64,000 bases of DNA from Spirodela intermedia (lineage: Eukaryota > Streptophyta > Magnoliopsida > Alismatales > Araceae), in NCBI GenBank assembly GCA_902729315.2, contig LR746264.1, positions 2,031,378-2,095,377 on the forward strand, given 5' to 3'. The notes under the pieces were generated by a model. That model saw only the letters and a list, made by a program, of their open reading frames with translations, had not been told where the DNA came from and did not search any database. Made by a program: the position numbers and the translations under genes. Below are positions 1 to 12,447 of the stretch, in pieces; positions within the stretch are counted from its first letter, which is position 1, and each line of letters begins with the position of its first letter.

Positions 1-1594
1 AGTGGGTGTCGACACTTCTTGCCTTGTGGATGCTACACTGTTGTTGGAGATACAGAGAATTTTGTCCCAAGCAGGTTGCAAGAAGACAACGAAGGTCTCC
101 CTGCACAAATCACCTAATCCAGGTCTAATGACAGAGTGAAGTGTGGAGCGAAGCTTGCCTTTTGATAGGATATCAGCTGACTCTCCCACCTGAACGATGA
201 AACTCTCTGGCGGAGCTTTCACCATGAGAATCCTATCCCTGACATTGTCAAATAACTGCAAGCATGTATGCCCATCTGGGGGGCTGCACTCATTGCTGCC
301 GGAGATGTGGTGGGGGCCGTTCACATCGTATGCCATCAAGAACATTGGAGCTGTTAGCACAGTAAAAATCCCATAGTCATAGTGCCACTGCTGCCACAAG
401 TCCGCCAAGGAAGTCCTGGATACATTCAAGATGTCTGAACTTTTCGTCTCCCGCTGTAGCTCTGTTCCTGGACTTAGAGTCGTCAGAATTCCGAATTCTT
501 GAGGAAAAGCAGTATGGGACGCAGTGGGTCTCCTACTCGAACCGTTTGATCTTCCCTTAGGTTCTCTGATGATCAGGTTATCCAATTTTGAGTGGTAGTG
601 TATGAGGCGTCCTTTAGCAGTGCCGGAATCCAATAAGCTGGATTCCAACTCTTGACCACCTGTTTTCCTGTCGCATAGTCGTGCAACCTGCAGCCCGACT
701 TCCATCATGCAGGAGCCCAGCAGGTTGAAAGTATTCCCAAGTTGTTCGAACCCAGGATCACGAAGCTCCTGTTCGTCCTCTATGGCATTTTCCTTCGATA
801 AATTACCATTGTCGTAGCCATGTTCAGGCAGATTTGAGGTCCATGGCAAGGTCGGATGCCCCATGTACTTCAACTGCTTAGCAAACGAGGAGACGGTTCT
901 ATCGGGATTCTTCAAAGGAACATCACTCCCCAAGCCATGGCTCTGCAAAGCTCATACAACAGATAGGATTAACGTTATCTTAGGTTTATGATCTGAAGGC
1001 AATCTACCACAAGGAAAAGGAACTTGAGACGTCGCACATTAGGGCCGGACAAGCCGCTCACATGACAGCTCTACGGAAATAATTGAAAGCAACCAGTGTT
1101 TCTCTCAAATTCCACTCAGAAAACCTCCATGAGATGACATGACAAGCATTTCAAATCATTGTACAGATCAAAATCCGTTGGCCTCAGTTCAATTTCTCAG
1201 GTTACAATCCCTAGAACAGAACAACGCCGTCACAAATGCTCCATCAACCAATTACACGAGCCCCGCAATGAGCTTCAGGAAGACCGCTCTCAACACGAAC
1301 CAGATAGAACATCCACGGACTCACCTTGAGGATCCGAGCACGCTCGGCCCCATCCAGGAGGGCGAGCTTCTGGGCGAGAGGGAGGAGTGCGCGGCGCAGG
1401 GCGGGCACCGCAGGTACGCCGGTGACGCAGAGAAGGCCGGGGCCGGAGGGCCCCAGTGCTGCCATCACCCCGCCGGAGACGGACTCCAGCCTCTCCGTCT
1501 CCGGCGGCGGCGAAACCGCGGGAGAGGAGCATGAGAGGAGGAGAAGGTCGGCAAAGTGGAGCTCGAAGGGCTCCAAGATTTCTACCGCCCCCAT
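1..1594 (-). CDS. 2OG-Fe(II) oxygenase-like protein (partial, C-terminus off the left edge)
   Basis: Two exons are visible: 1325-1594 (codons 1-90, starts MGAVEILEPFELHFADLLLL) and 1-942, joined by a GT-AG intron in phase 0; 404 residues are present and the reading frame is open at base 1. The second exon contains HYDYGIF, which supplies the HxD iron ligands, and further on TLHSVIRPG, which supplies the distal His typical of the isopenicillin-N-synthase/2OG-dioxygenase fold. The N-terminal exon matches a conserved but poorly characterised group of plant 2OG oxygenase-superfamily proteins; I recognise the group, not a substrate. The usual downstream Arg (RxS) for 2OG binding is not confirmed because the C-terminus is missing. 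The gene lies head-to-head with the AUG4-like gene, with 873 bp between start codons. A TATA-like run lies near 1764 in the minus-strand upstream region. The fold call is strong; the catalytic role is inference. Confidence 0.8.
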
Positions 1595-2250
1595 AAACCC
1601 GTCCCCTCCGGCGTGGCGTCTTCCTCCGGCGAAGTGTCTCCTTTCTTATTCTCACCACTTTATTATCAGCTCCTTATTCTCACCACAGGAAAAGTGACTG
1701 GTACTAAGTTTTCATGGGCCGGGCTTTACAAAAGCCCGCACTCGGCCCGCTATATTTTACAAACTATATAAAAAATAAAATAAAATAGGAAGTAACTTCC
1801 AAATCCCAGAATTATCTAGTTTGTCCTAAGTAACGAACCATTATTCAGCAGTAATTATATCGAAATAATTAATTTTGATATCTAATAAAATTAATTACTA
1901 TTTTTTAGTTAATTATTATATGGATAGAGATTAATTGACCAAACAAAGTAATAATCATTTTTACATAAAGATATTATAAAAAAGGATAATGCGTGGAAAT
2001 AGTAATGAGGGTGTGATAAAATAAAATATTTATGAATGGGTTTATTTATTTATTTATTATCATCTAAATTGATCAAAATGATCCCATTGGAACATTCTTT
2101 CCATCTTTATTTCATTTTTTTTAAACGTATTGCATTTTAAGTAATTTTTTTCCACGTCATATTTTAATTTTTTATAGATCTATACTCTTAAAAAATATAA
2201 AAGTGCACCGATTTCATAGACTTTTCTGTCCGGTTTTGAATGAGGAGGTG

Positions 2251-2290
<40 letters not shown>

Positions 2291-2467
2291 GTAGGTCGAC
2301 CCGGTCCAACGCAAAGTGTACAATTAAACCAGTATGAATCGACCGGACGCCGTCCGTCGCCGGTTCAAACCGTTTCGAAAATTTTCAAACCGCGAGAGGC
2401 TGAAGAGGAAGAAAAAGGAAGGGGAGGGGGACGGAAAGCGAGCTTGCTCTCTGTTCTTTCGCCGGTG
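1595..2467. promoter_or_regulatory. Shared intergenic/bidirectional promoter region with (GA)n
   Basis: This is the 873 bp between the divergent start codons of the 2OG-oxygenase-like gene (minus) and the AUG4-like gene (plus). GC-rich ends (5' UTRs) flank an AT-rich middle. GGGCC/GGCCC motifs of TCP site-II type occur at 1718-1750, on the side of the minus gene. A pure (GA)n tract lies at about 2254-2287, roughly 180 bp before the AUG4 start; GA tracts are frequent in plant 5' regions. No transcription start can be fixed from sequence alone. Confidence 0.5.
2254..2287. repeat. (GA)n microsatellite
   Basis: Uninterrupted GA dinucleotide tract of about 34 bp in the 5' region of the AUG4-like gene. 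Confidence 0.95.
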
Positions 2468-5400
2468 ATGGCGAAGGCCGGGCAGAGCCACCATCTGGGT
2501 GCAGACTTGATTCAGGTGGTAGAGCAGCTGGAACGCCACTGCCTTGCTCCTGATGGGTCTTACGTCTCTAAATCTGCCTACTCCGATCTTCAGCTCGTAA
2601 GTAATATTCCCCTCTTGGTTAATCCGCCGATCCCTTCTTCTCCTCTAAAATCACTGTTTTAAGGACATGGTTTTTTTTTTTACATATATTTTCTAGGCCA
2701 GAGAAGAGATGTCGAGAGAGAGGACGCGGTACTTGGAATCCTTGGTAGGTTTCGGTCGTGAATATTTTGTTGAGGCCTTTCCTAAATAACAGTACAATGT
2801 CATGGAAGATAATTGGTTTTGAGGGTATATTCTATAAAGCATAGCCTTTTTCAGTTATTAAACTTGATTTATGACTTCGTTGGTCGTTTAACTAGGCTCA
2901 GATCATTCATCCCCGCGCTCTTCCCTTTCCTCACTCTCATTTTTTCTCTTTATTTTGATGTTTTAACTTTGTTCAGACTCTATACATTGAGGCAATAGCG
3001 ATGGTGGAAGAATACCAGCAATCATTGGCAAGTGCAAACGTCGGAGGAACCAGAGAGGCTCAGGGTCACCACCCACGTCTTCTTGGGATGATGTGCACCC
3101 CCCAGGTCCGACATCTGATTTAAAACTCATTACGTGAAATGTTATCGCTAGCTATTCATTTTACCACTGCATTGATTTTATAATTTTGGGACTGTAGCTC
3201 GTGTCATCTTCAAGGAACCCATCTCTCTGATGTACAACTTTGTGGTTAAAATTCATCATCTAGTAGTTATTTGTTATACCTCTGCATTGATCCGCAATTT
3301 TCGGAGAGAGGCCTGTGTGTTCTCATGGGATCTGGCCTTCCTTGTTGTATTGGAAGGTTGTATGTATAGTTTGATATCACAGCATAATTAAAAAACTTGT
3401 AGAAAATTAATGAGTAATTGAAGAAGCCACATCTTTTCTGTTGAACTAGAAAATAAAGCAATTCTCCAATGTGGCACGGTTGACTATGTTCTCCACCTCA
3501 GGTAGTAGTCATGTCTTTTCGAACTTGTGCATGCTTGAAATTATTATGCGTGGGCAGCGGGTGTTCTGTAATCTTCAAGTCTACATTTCTTCCAAGGGTT
3601 ATACTTGCCGTTGAAGAAGAAAGGTGTAAGTAAAAATTGTAACTGTATTTAAATTATTCATGAGCTATGCACACGCGGTACTTTTTTTCTATTACAATGA
3701 GCATAGTTTCAAATGGGTTTGCTGCTAATGCAAGCATTTCTGAACCATGATAAATGTTGGTAACTCTATGGTATCGGGTTTCTGTCTGCCACAGTTTCAA
3801 AAGGTCTATTACATGATTTGATAATATAGTTTGCTCTCTTGAACTGATTGATTCTACCCATTGGAGTTGGATTCACTGTTGTGTGTTCTTGTTGCCTTTG
3901 GATTTAGGTATCCGTGAAAGTCATGCTTGCATCATGGTAGATGTGACCATAGACATGACTCAAATGAGAGTCTATTCGAGTTTGTTCAAGATCTTTTGTG
4001 TTCGCTTGAATTTCATGATACTAAATTTTTTCCACTACTCTAATCTAGCAAACACCCCCAGTTCTCATTTTCAAGAGCTTCTAATGTTCTAAAGATAAAT
4101 TAGGTGTTTGGAACAGATCACACTATATCAAAATTCATTTTATAAACCAATCTTAGAATTTTCGGAAAGGAAAAAAATCTAGTTACTTTTTGATGAATTT
4201 ATTTCTTAATTTGATTAACTGTCGGAAAGGAACAGAATTTCAAAATAATTTTTCTTGACTCAAGTGATTATAATCATGTTTGTACGGTTGTAAAAGAGTA
4301 TGAGAATTGTCCGAATATTAAAAAAATGAAATCTAATCAATAAGTCATAAGTTGAAGTGCGAGAAATCCTGAAGATGACTATATTTTTAATGTGATTTGC
4401 TTAGTTTTTTCGGAAAAGCAGTTCTAATTTCCCAGTAGAAGTCCACCAAAACCTTGGAGGAATAATTGGCATCTGGTGACAGTCATTGGTTCACATCCAA
4501 AGATATTTAATCTCGCAGGTAAACCCCAAGTTTTTCCAGAATGACATAAAGTTCAGACGGGCTGCAACGGGACAATACTGAAAAGATAAAAATGTATAAA
4601 GTAACTTTTTTTTACTCGAAGAGTTTTTACTTATAGAAGAGAGCATACAGAAAGTATAGATTAATAATTTATTATGAGGTATGATGAGTGATAGAATTAT
4701 TGACTTTTAGCATCAGTAATCCTTATCTGTATTTTCTATCACCAAGTAAGATAATATGAAGATGGTGATCTGGAGTGGGCTCTGTGGATTCTGAGGTTCA
4801 CCATTCACCCTTCTAGGATCCCATTTGCTCTCTCTCCCTCTCTCTATCTATCTATCTGTCTATCTCTCTCTCTCTCTCAGCTTGTTGATACAAAATATGG
4901 TCATTGATGAATTTATATTAAGCACACAAAACTAATGTCGCAGTCAATGAAGTTCTCTCGGACTTCTACAAGGCAATTGAAATATTATAAATTTGTGATG
5001 TAGGTCTATGAATCCCTTGATCACCGATTAGTTGTTGCTGAGGCAGCTCAACGATTGAGACTCCCTCTTGTTTCAAAAGACGGTGACATTCATGAAGAAG
5101 AGATTGAAAAGTTGATTACAATGTCAAGAGGCTCTTCTGATACCACTGGTGCTAAAGTTAACTCGGCCTCCAACTCAACAGGCTATGCTAATATCACAAA
5201 TATCAGCAGTGGTTTGCCTAACACTGTGATTCAATCCAATATTTCTAATCTTCCTGAGCCTGGAGTTGGTGGCGTGCCAAATCATTTCCTTGGGATTACG
5301 TCAGATTTCTTATGGAAGGTTCAACTGCAGAAGGCTCCTATCTCTTTGGTATGTCTCTTGTTTAATGTGGCCATTGTTTGAAAGACATTCTGAGGAGCTT

Positions 5401-8400
5401 ATCTTGGGATGCTGGAGACAAGAATCAAGTGGTTTTTTGTGGTTATATGCTTTATACTTGTTGATCATTTTTTTTTGTGATTCATGACAATTGAATAGCT
5501 TATAGAACTCTGCTATGACCTGCTGACTTTGGTTGTATTGCTGTAGGATGAGACACATTACCAGAGGTCCATTTCTAGTGAGATGGAGGGCCGGCTAGAG
5601 GCCAAATGTGATAAACTGGCTGACATATTTGCCACTGTCGAAATCGGTATGGTGAACACTTGAAATAAAATTAAATGTTTTCCATTTTCCTTTTTTGTAT
5701 CTGATGTTATTTGCCCATTCTGTAGATTCTTCTTCTCTTAGCCACATCCCTAATGCCCGGCTTCCAGAGAGGTACACTTCAGATTTTACCAGTGTATTTC
5801 TCTTTTCATAATTATATTCCTCTTTAGAACCGGTTACACGTATATCAGTCTTATGTAGCATATTTCGGTCTGACAGTCATATGTTTTTAATATTCTGGGA
5901 TCATCCAATGCTGCTTTCTGTTCTCTAGCGATTATTCTTAATCTCCTTTCATAGTTTCGGTTCATGAAGATAGCCAAAGAAATTTAAATTTATTTTATTT
6001 TATTTGTATCAGTCTTTTGAATCTCATTTCTTGAATAACTGTGTTTTTAGGGCCTTTCTATATGTCGTCGTTGAATAATTTGTGTATCATCTGATTAAAT
6101 AATATTAAATGAAGTTAAACTCAGGAATCATGTATGCATTTAACATTAGTGAATCTACGGGCATAAATGATGATTCTGCTGTCTCTGTTAAATCCATCAA
6201 TATCAGAAATTAATTACCCTGTGAGGCCTTTTACATCTGGATTTACTTCTTTATAGTAACGAGTAGGAGTTCACTTGGCTGTTGCACTGTTTTGCTTGCT
6301 GTTATTTCTTTCTGTTTCAGATTGGTTCAGTAAGTTGTTGGTATCTGTGTAGAAAATAAACCAGAGCTGAAAATTATCTGTTAATTTGAAATTTTCAGTT
6401 ATTTGAGAACCCTGAACAGCTGTTCTGATCAACTCCGATTAGGTTAATATTTTCTAAAGGTCCGTAGGATTAGTGATTGCCATCATATAATGTACCAGTT
6501 TCACATGTTTTACGCTCTCTATGAGTCAGTTCAGCTGCACCTAACGCAATTTTTGTTACAGTCTCATTGTCAAGTATTTCTTTTTGTGTGTTGATATGAT
6601 TATCTCTGGAGCATAAGAAAGGAATTCAGCTGAGGTGGAAGATCCTCCTTTTTTAGAATCTTTCTTTGCCGAAATGTGGCGTTCTATGTAGGTAATTTCT
6701 ATTTTTCAATAGAAATGTGCCTTTGAATCTACTAAACTAGCCAGAAAGGTGGAATGTAGATTGCCGGGTTTCTCAGAACTACCACGTTTATTGAACTTTT
6801 TCAATGAGTTTCAAGAGTTCTCTCAGGGAAAACAAAAGTATTTATTTGCTGTTGCTGGGAAGATCAATAATATATGCATAGTCTATACTGATGCTAAATA
6901 TAGATCCATGATACACTGTAATGAAGTTTCTATGGTTGAATATCCTTCTCAAACCGTTGGGAAGAAAGAACTTGTAGTAACTCTTTGATTACTAGGGTGG
7001 TATCAACAATGCAAGTGATCTGATTCATCATAATCACAGTAAACGTATCTGTTGAGAGACGTTGGTCATCATACCTTTTCTCTGGAAACCAAGTAGCCAA
7101 CTCTCTTACCAATGGTTTGATTCGAAGAGTTACTGGAGACCTGTTTCATTCTGCTTTAAGGAAGCCGTCATTGATAGATTTCTATGGTAGTTTGAGGGTG
7201 GGACTTAGCAATCGTGAGCTGGTTTTTTCTCCAGATCTTTCTCACAAGATCCAGAACTGGTTTCCTCTTTAGCGGTTCAACAAGGCAGTTTTTGATTTAC
7301 GTTTTTCTTCGAATTTGCCTGTTCTTATTTATGTAATTGTAACTTTGAGTATATTGCCTTAGCCTTTCCTTTACTCGAGTCTTTCACATAATCACCTATG
7401 CCATCGCTGTAGAAAGGTTCCCCACAGATGTGATAAATTTGATTGACATGCTTCGTTTTGACCCTGAAACATATCATTAGCACACTGTGTGGTACTTTTT
7501 CGAGTAATGCTGACGTCATGCATCTAGTGTATGCCATCATGGAAAGGTCATTCCTATTGTAGCTGAAGTGGTTGAAGATAAAGTGGTTAATTGATTGTTC
7601 CTGCTTCCTACACCACGAAAAGATTTCAAATATGGATACCTCTACCCAAATTGAAGAGTCAAGGAGATAGATACCTCTAGTGCTGGAATTTCTGACTCAC
7701 TTTTTTCAATGTAGATCAAAAAATTTATATGAGGCAGAAAAGCCATCAATATCCTTGGTATAGAAGATATCCTAGTTACATGGTTATACATGAGTTCACG
7801 CTTTGGTTCCGTGTAGGTTTCAGAACTTTGTTCCTTTACCATTACTTTCACTTTGTTAATTATGTTTTCAACACCACCTGTCTTATGATAGATTTTTATC
7901 CGACTTCATCAGGGTAAAGTTGATCACCGAGGAGATTGAAAGGGAAGAGACATTTTTGTTGCAAGATCTATATTCAATGGATAGGAAGTTTGCAGAACAT
8001 TACAGTGTATGTTTCTGAATAACCGATTACAAATTTCCAGCTCTCCCCGTGTTTTTGATACCCTAGCGAACTCACTTATTTGTTCAACAAGGTTCTGGAG
8101 CAAATACTGAGTGTGCTTGTAAAGTTCGTCAAGGATTTAAAGCTGCAACATCAACATAAGCTCGTAAGCTTATGAATTAAATGCTTTATTGGATTGTATA
8201 ATTTTTATATTCTTTGATACACAAATAAAGTTTCTTAACTAAGATGGTGGCCAAATTTTATTTCTGAGGATTTATTCTAGATATATATTTTAAGGCTCTT
8301 GCCTTTGCCTTAATTCTTTTAATTTATGTGATTAATTCTTCTTTCCTCTGGATGATGTAGGACGAACTGAGGAAAGACTGGTTATGCAAACGGTGCCAAA

Positions 8401-10075
8401 CACTAAATGCCAAATTGAGGTTTTCCTCAATCCTTTTTTTTTTGGTTGCCTACGATTTTTAGCTTCTTCTGTATTATTGTTAAGTTCGTCATGTGATCCG
8501 GAAGCTGTAAAAGGTTCGCAAAGGGCGGAATCTGCTGTTTTGTCCTTGTTTGCCATTTCATTCCCAATTTTTAGGGCTTTATACTGTTGCTAACTGCGAA
8601 AATGTTGACCATTTGAAAAACTGTGCCGGTTTTGTTAATCTTTTTATTTTATTTTATTTTCTCTGTTCGTTATTGGCTCCTGATGATTGTAGGCTGGCTC
8701 TGCTTCTAACAAGAGGTTATGAACAAAAAAGGAAAAAATCTCTGCTAAAGAGATGAGATGGATACCAAGAATAAGAGATAAGGCTGACGACCATTCAACA
8801 TAGCTTGTTAAAGAACATATAAGAGCTTGATAAACACATGCTATGATATTGGATAGAGTCCGGATGGGGGAAATGGAACAGTCATTTATGTTGAATAAGT
8901 ATGCCTACGTACATATGGATGCACCTTATGTGCATAAGCAAGACGGCTCTAGTAAGTTGGGATATGTTGGATGATGAGTGGCTCCTCTAGGATGCCGAAC
9001 TTTACCATTCTTATGTCTTTTTTCTAGTTTCTTACAAGTATAAGAATTATGTTCAATAATTCCCGCAAAAATTTATTCATCAAGAAATATATCTTTACCA
9101 CAATCTCGCCTTCTCCATTTATCTGCTCTGGAACTTCATCTCCAGAGCTGTTCGGCTGCACCAATCTTCCTAGAGAATGCCTGCCGTCCTTGTTCACCCC
9201 CCAGTCAGTCCCTACTGTTCACTATTAGCAAAAGTTTTAGCCTCCAGTTGCCAAAAATGGCATGCTGCAATCCTGAAACCGCTACTATCTCCCGGATAAT
9301 GTAATGTTGGACTATGCTAGTTGTAAATATTTTGTTGCTGTTCTTAAAGTTTCATGGAAAATTATGCAATGACTGCCTCTTGAGGAGGGAATTTGACCAA
9401 TGTTTCATGTCCTCAATGCCATTCATTTGGCTGGATTTCATGGCAGGTGTTTGGAATACCTTCTCTTGTGCAGCACCTACAATAAAGATTCTGTGCCGGC
9501 TCTTCACCGAGTACGGTAGGAAGGCATCCGCCACCCTCGGTCCATAAGCTGCTGCGTCTCGAATCCCCCAGAGTAACAAGCTTTGCTATTTCAGGGAACA
9601 TCTTGTGGAGGCCAAAGCAGAAGCATCCGTGGCTTACAACAAAGCTGTATGTCTCTTCTCTAAAAATTTCAGATTTTAATTTATTTAACTATGCTTTTCT
9701 ATATAAACGAATTGGGTGAATTTATATCTTCACGCAGAAAAATATATGTTCCTATGAATGGAATTGATGGCCCATCAGTGGAAATGAAGAGGGTTGGCCT
9801 TAGAAACTATTTATCTCCTGCAGGTGACACGCCTTCGCGAGTATCAGGGCGTTGACCCTCATTTTGATGCGATCGCCATGGAGTACCATGACATTGTGAA
9901 GGTTGCTCGTCGTGATGGTTTTTTTTTTTTTTTTTTTTTCTAATTAGGGTATCTGTTCTATGAGAGCTCTGATATTGTTTTGCAGAAACTGGAAGGCATG
10001 CAGTGGACCATCCACCAGGTTGAGATGGATTTCCGACGCTCATCGGATCATCAGAGCTCCTCCTATGCTTTGTGA
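2468..10075 (+). CDS. AUG4: HAUS augmin-like complex subunit 4 (AUG4 homologue)
   Basis: Thirteen coding exons, all GT-AG and frame-consistent: 2468-2596, 2697-2744, 2977-3105, 5004-5348, 5547-5646, 5726-5771, 7913-8006, 8092-8163, 8361-8419, 9447-9515, 9595-9646, 9824-9901, 9986-10075. They total 1311 nt, or 436 aa. Recognisable AUG4 blocks are QLERHCLAPDGS near residue 21, SAYSDLQLAREEMSRER, VYESLDHRLVVAEAAQRLRL, GGVPNHFLGIT, ARLPERVKLITEEIER, LKLQHQHK, DWLCKRCQTLNAKLR and a C-terminal TRLREYQGVDPHFD. The family is mostly coiled coil. AUG4 is a subunit of the eight-protein augmin complex, which brings gamma-tubulin complexes to pre-existing microtubules in spindles and phragmoplasts. Start: the ATG at 2468 opens a family-like N-terminus; the frame also extends upstream to an ATG at 2444. 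Introns 3 and 6 are about 1.9 and 2.1 kb. Length fits the family (a little over 420 aa in Arabidopsis, from memory). Confidence 0.93.
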
Positions 10076-10251
10076 CTCGTGGGTGAGATCAAATCTGCCT
10101 TGCGTCGTCTGTTCGTGAGATTCCTCAAGGCCTGGCCTGGTGGTAAATTTTCTTTGTGGTCTTGCAGATAGTATGATTAAATTTATATTATTTGCCTCGC
10201 CCTTGTTATGAATTAAATCCTTTGAAGAATCTTGCTGGAGCTGGAAATAAT

Positions 10252-10320
10252 TCGTTAGTTTTTTATGCATGTGCATTTTATAGATCATTGGCATCATATT
10301 CCTTGCCCTTTCCTTGCTGG

Positions 10321-10367
<47 letters not shown>

Positions 10368-10497
10368 GTCGATTAAAGCTTTGAGTTTGTTCTAATCTGT
10401 GGGGAGAGAGAGAGCTTGAATTTCCGATTCGTCAGTTTTTTATGTATGTGCATTTTATAGAGCACTGGCCTCATATTCCTTGCCCTTTTCTACCAGG

Positions 10498-10559
<62 letters not shown>

Positions 10560-10588
10560 AATTTCTGAGTTTGTTCTAATCTCTGGGG
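10252..10588. repeat. Tandem duplication carrying (CT)n in copy 1 and (GA)n in copy 2
   Basis: Copy 1 (10252-10404) and copy 2 (10428-10588) are direct repeats offset by 176 bp. Shared blocks are TTCGT(T/C)AGTTTTTTATG, GTGCATTTTATAGA, CATATTCCTTGCCC and, after the microsatellite, GAGTTTGTTCTAATCT. Between the last two blocks, copy 1 has (CT)n at 10322-10365, while copy 2 has (GA)n at about 10500-10557. Confidence 0.9.
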
Positions 10589-10857
10589 CTCTGTAACCCA
10601 GTTTTCGTCCATTTTCAGTGATCAACAGTTGTAATTTTTCACAGAATTTTGCATGCTTGGTGTGATAAATGATTACTTGATTATATAGATCTCATAAACC
10701 TGCCCAGTCTAGATAATCATCAACTTCATCAGCATCTTCATCATTTCTATCACCTGTTCATCACCCCACCCGCCAAATAATTTCGATGATTTTTTTTGAA
10801 TTTTTGAGGTACTCTATTTGATTGTGTTGTTCGAGTAAATAAGCTACAGGGGCGAAT

Positions 10858-10862
<5 letters not shown>

Positions 10863-10918
<56 letters not shown>
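10863..10918. repeat. (CT)n microsatellite
   Basis: Uninterrupted CT tract of about 56 bp, the third long GA/CT tract within 600 bp downstream of the AUG4-like gene. Confidence 0.95.
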
Positions 10919-10919
<1 letters not shown>

Positions 10920-11536
10920 GAATCGTCAAAAAGTTATTTAGCATCTTATTGAATCCTGTTATTTTGCAGGAATGGCTCCAAAGATTCCAGAGGTCAAAGA
11001 ATCAAGGTTTTTGACTACTTTATGACCGTTGCGGTGGTCAACCATCAAATCTCCGCCCTCGTCAACGGTGGATTCCTTGTTGACGCATCATCCCGTTGAC
11101 CGTGGCGACGGAGCTGACCACTCGCTGTTCTTTGGTATAAGATTATTTTCTTTACGACGGTTTATTCATGCCCCTACTGCACTTAGCCATCGCCCATCTT
11201 TGACCCAATAACCTTTCCCGCTGTCCGTCAACGGGATGGATGAACGCTGTCCGCGCCGCCATCTCCACATGGGAGAATGGCTTCCGAGGAGATTTTCTCG
11301 GGCTGCCTCGGAGGTGTTCGACGAGATGCCATTAATGGCCGCGGAGGAGCTCTGCCTTTCTAGAGACCGTTGCGGCGGCGTTCAGAAGGTCCCCAGCGGC
11401 GGCGCCGCCGGTCCTCGGTCCGCCGGGGTCCATCTAGTGTTGGGGTGAAGAACACGGGAGCTTATTTCTGGATTGTCATGGCGAATAACAGCATCTGGAA
11501 GAGGAAGGAGAAAGGAGGAGGCGGCGGCGGCGGAAG

Positions 11537-12447
11537 TCACTTGGTCTTGATGCTGACGCCGCCGGAGCCAGCGATGATGACCTCGGTGGCCATGTCGAGG
11601 AAGAGGCCGTGCTCGACGACGCCCTCGAAGGCGGAGATCTCCCGGCCGGCGGCGGAGGCGTCGCGGATGGGCGTGGAGAAGTAGAGGTCGACAATGAAGT
11701 TGGAATTGTCGGTGACGTAGGGTTTCCCGTCGGGGTCGAGCCTCAGCTTGGCCTCGCAGCCCTCCTCCTTGAAGAGTTCCTGCAACCTGGTCAGGTTGTA
11801 CTTCCAGCAGAACTGGACGACCTCTACGGGCATGGCTAGGCCGCTCCCGCCGAGCCCGTCGACCAGCTTCGTGTCGTCGACGACCACCACGAACTTGTCG
11901 GAGGCCGCCTCCACCATCTTCTCCCGCAGGAGCGCTCCCCCGCGGCCCTTTACCAGGTTGAGGAAGGGATCCACCTGCATGCGTCAACCGGAGAGGGAAG
12001 GAAGAAATCGGATCAGCGGATGCTCGAGAACTGGCAGATCGATCGATCGATCGAGGAGGGATCGGAGATGACCTCGTCGGCGCCGTCGATGGCGAGGTCG
12101 ATGTGGGGGTGGTCGTCGAGGGTGGAGAGGGGGATGCCGAGGGAGAGGGCCTGCTCGTAGGTGCGCTTGGAGGTGGGGACGCCGACGATGTCTCCGAGCT
12201 TGCCGGAGGCGAGGAGGTCGCCGATCTCGGCGACGACGAAGGCGGCGGTGGAGCCGGTGCCGAGGCCGAGCACCATCCCGCTGCTCACGAACTCCACGGC
12301 CTTGGAGGCCGCCTGCTTCTTCAACTCGTCCTGCGTCAGCACCGGCGCCGACTGCGCCCTCACCACCAGGCTTCGCCTCGCCGGAGGCGCCGACGAGGAC
12401 GACGATCTGAGCGAGGTGGACGGGGGGAGGAGGGACAAGGTGGCCAT
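11537..12447 (-). CDS. RPI: Ribose-5-phosphate isomerase, chloroplast type (RpiA family)
   Basis: Two exons, 12073-12447 (125 codons) and 11537-11974 (145 codons plus stop), give 270 aa. The enzyme interconverts ribose-5-phosphate and ribulose-5-phosphate in the Calvin cycle and oxidative pentose phosphate pathway. The first ~30 residues are Ser/Ala/Arg-rich with no acidic residue (MATLSLLPPSTSLRSSSSSA), as expected of a plastid transit peptide. Family motifs are LGLGTGSTAAF, GVPTSKRTYEQA, LAIDGADE/VDP split across the splice site, and KGRGGALLREK, which forms the active site. The length is normal. The 98-nt intron begins GTCATC, a weak donor, and ends GCATGCAG; if retained it leads to an in-frame stop about 19 codons on. 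The gene is very GC-rich compared with its neighbours. It is convergent with the AUG4-like gene. Confidence 0.95.

Larger units (their letters stand above)
10076..11536. other. AUG4 3' UTR and convergent intergenic region
   Basis: Region between the stop codons of the convergent AUG4-like and ribose-5-phosphate isomerase genes. The left part should hold the AUG4 3' UTR. It contains the duplicated segment at 10252-10588 and a (CT)n tract at 10863-10918. From about 10970 to 11450 the base composition becomes GC-rich; a 70-codon open frame at 11236-11448 contains ASEVFDEMP, which resembles the tail of a pentatricopeptide repeat, but only one partial repeat is present. I see no complete gene here. 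Confidence 0.55.

Noticed and set aside
6749-6988. 79-codon ORF in intron 6 of the AUG4-like gene
   Set aside because: No homology recognised, and AUG4 splicing is complete without it.
9919-9940. Poly(T) run in AUG4 intron 12 as a possible minus-strand A-tail
   Set aside because: No flanking duplication and the intron is too short to hold an insert; simple homopolymer near a splice acceptor.
11236-11448. 70-codon frame with ASEVFDEMP, resembling a pentatricopeptide repeat
   Set aside because: Only one partial motif, no second repeat and no continuation; could be a tiny PPR fossil but not supportable as a gene.
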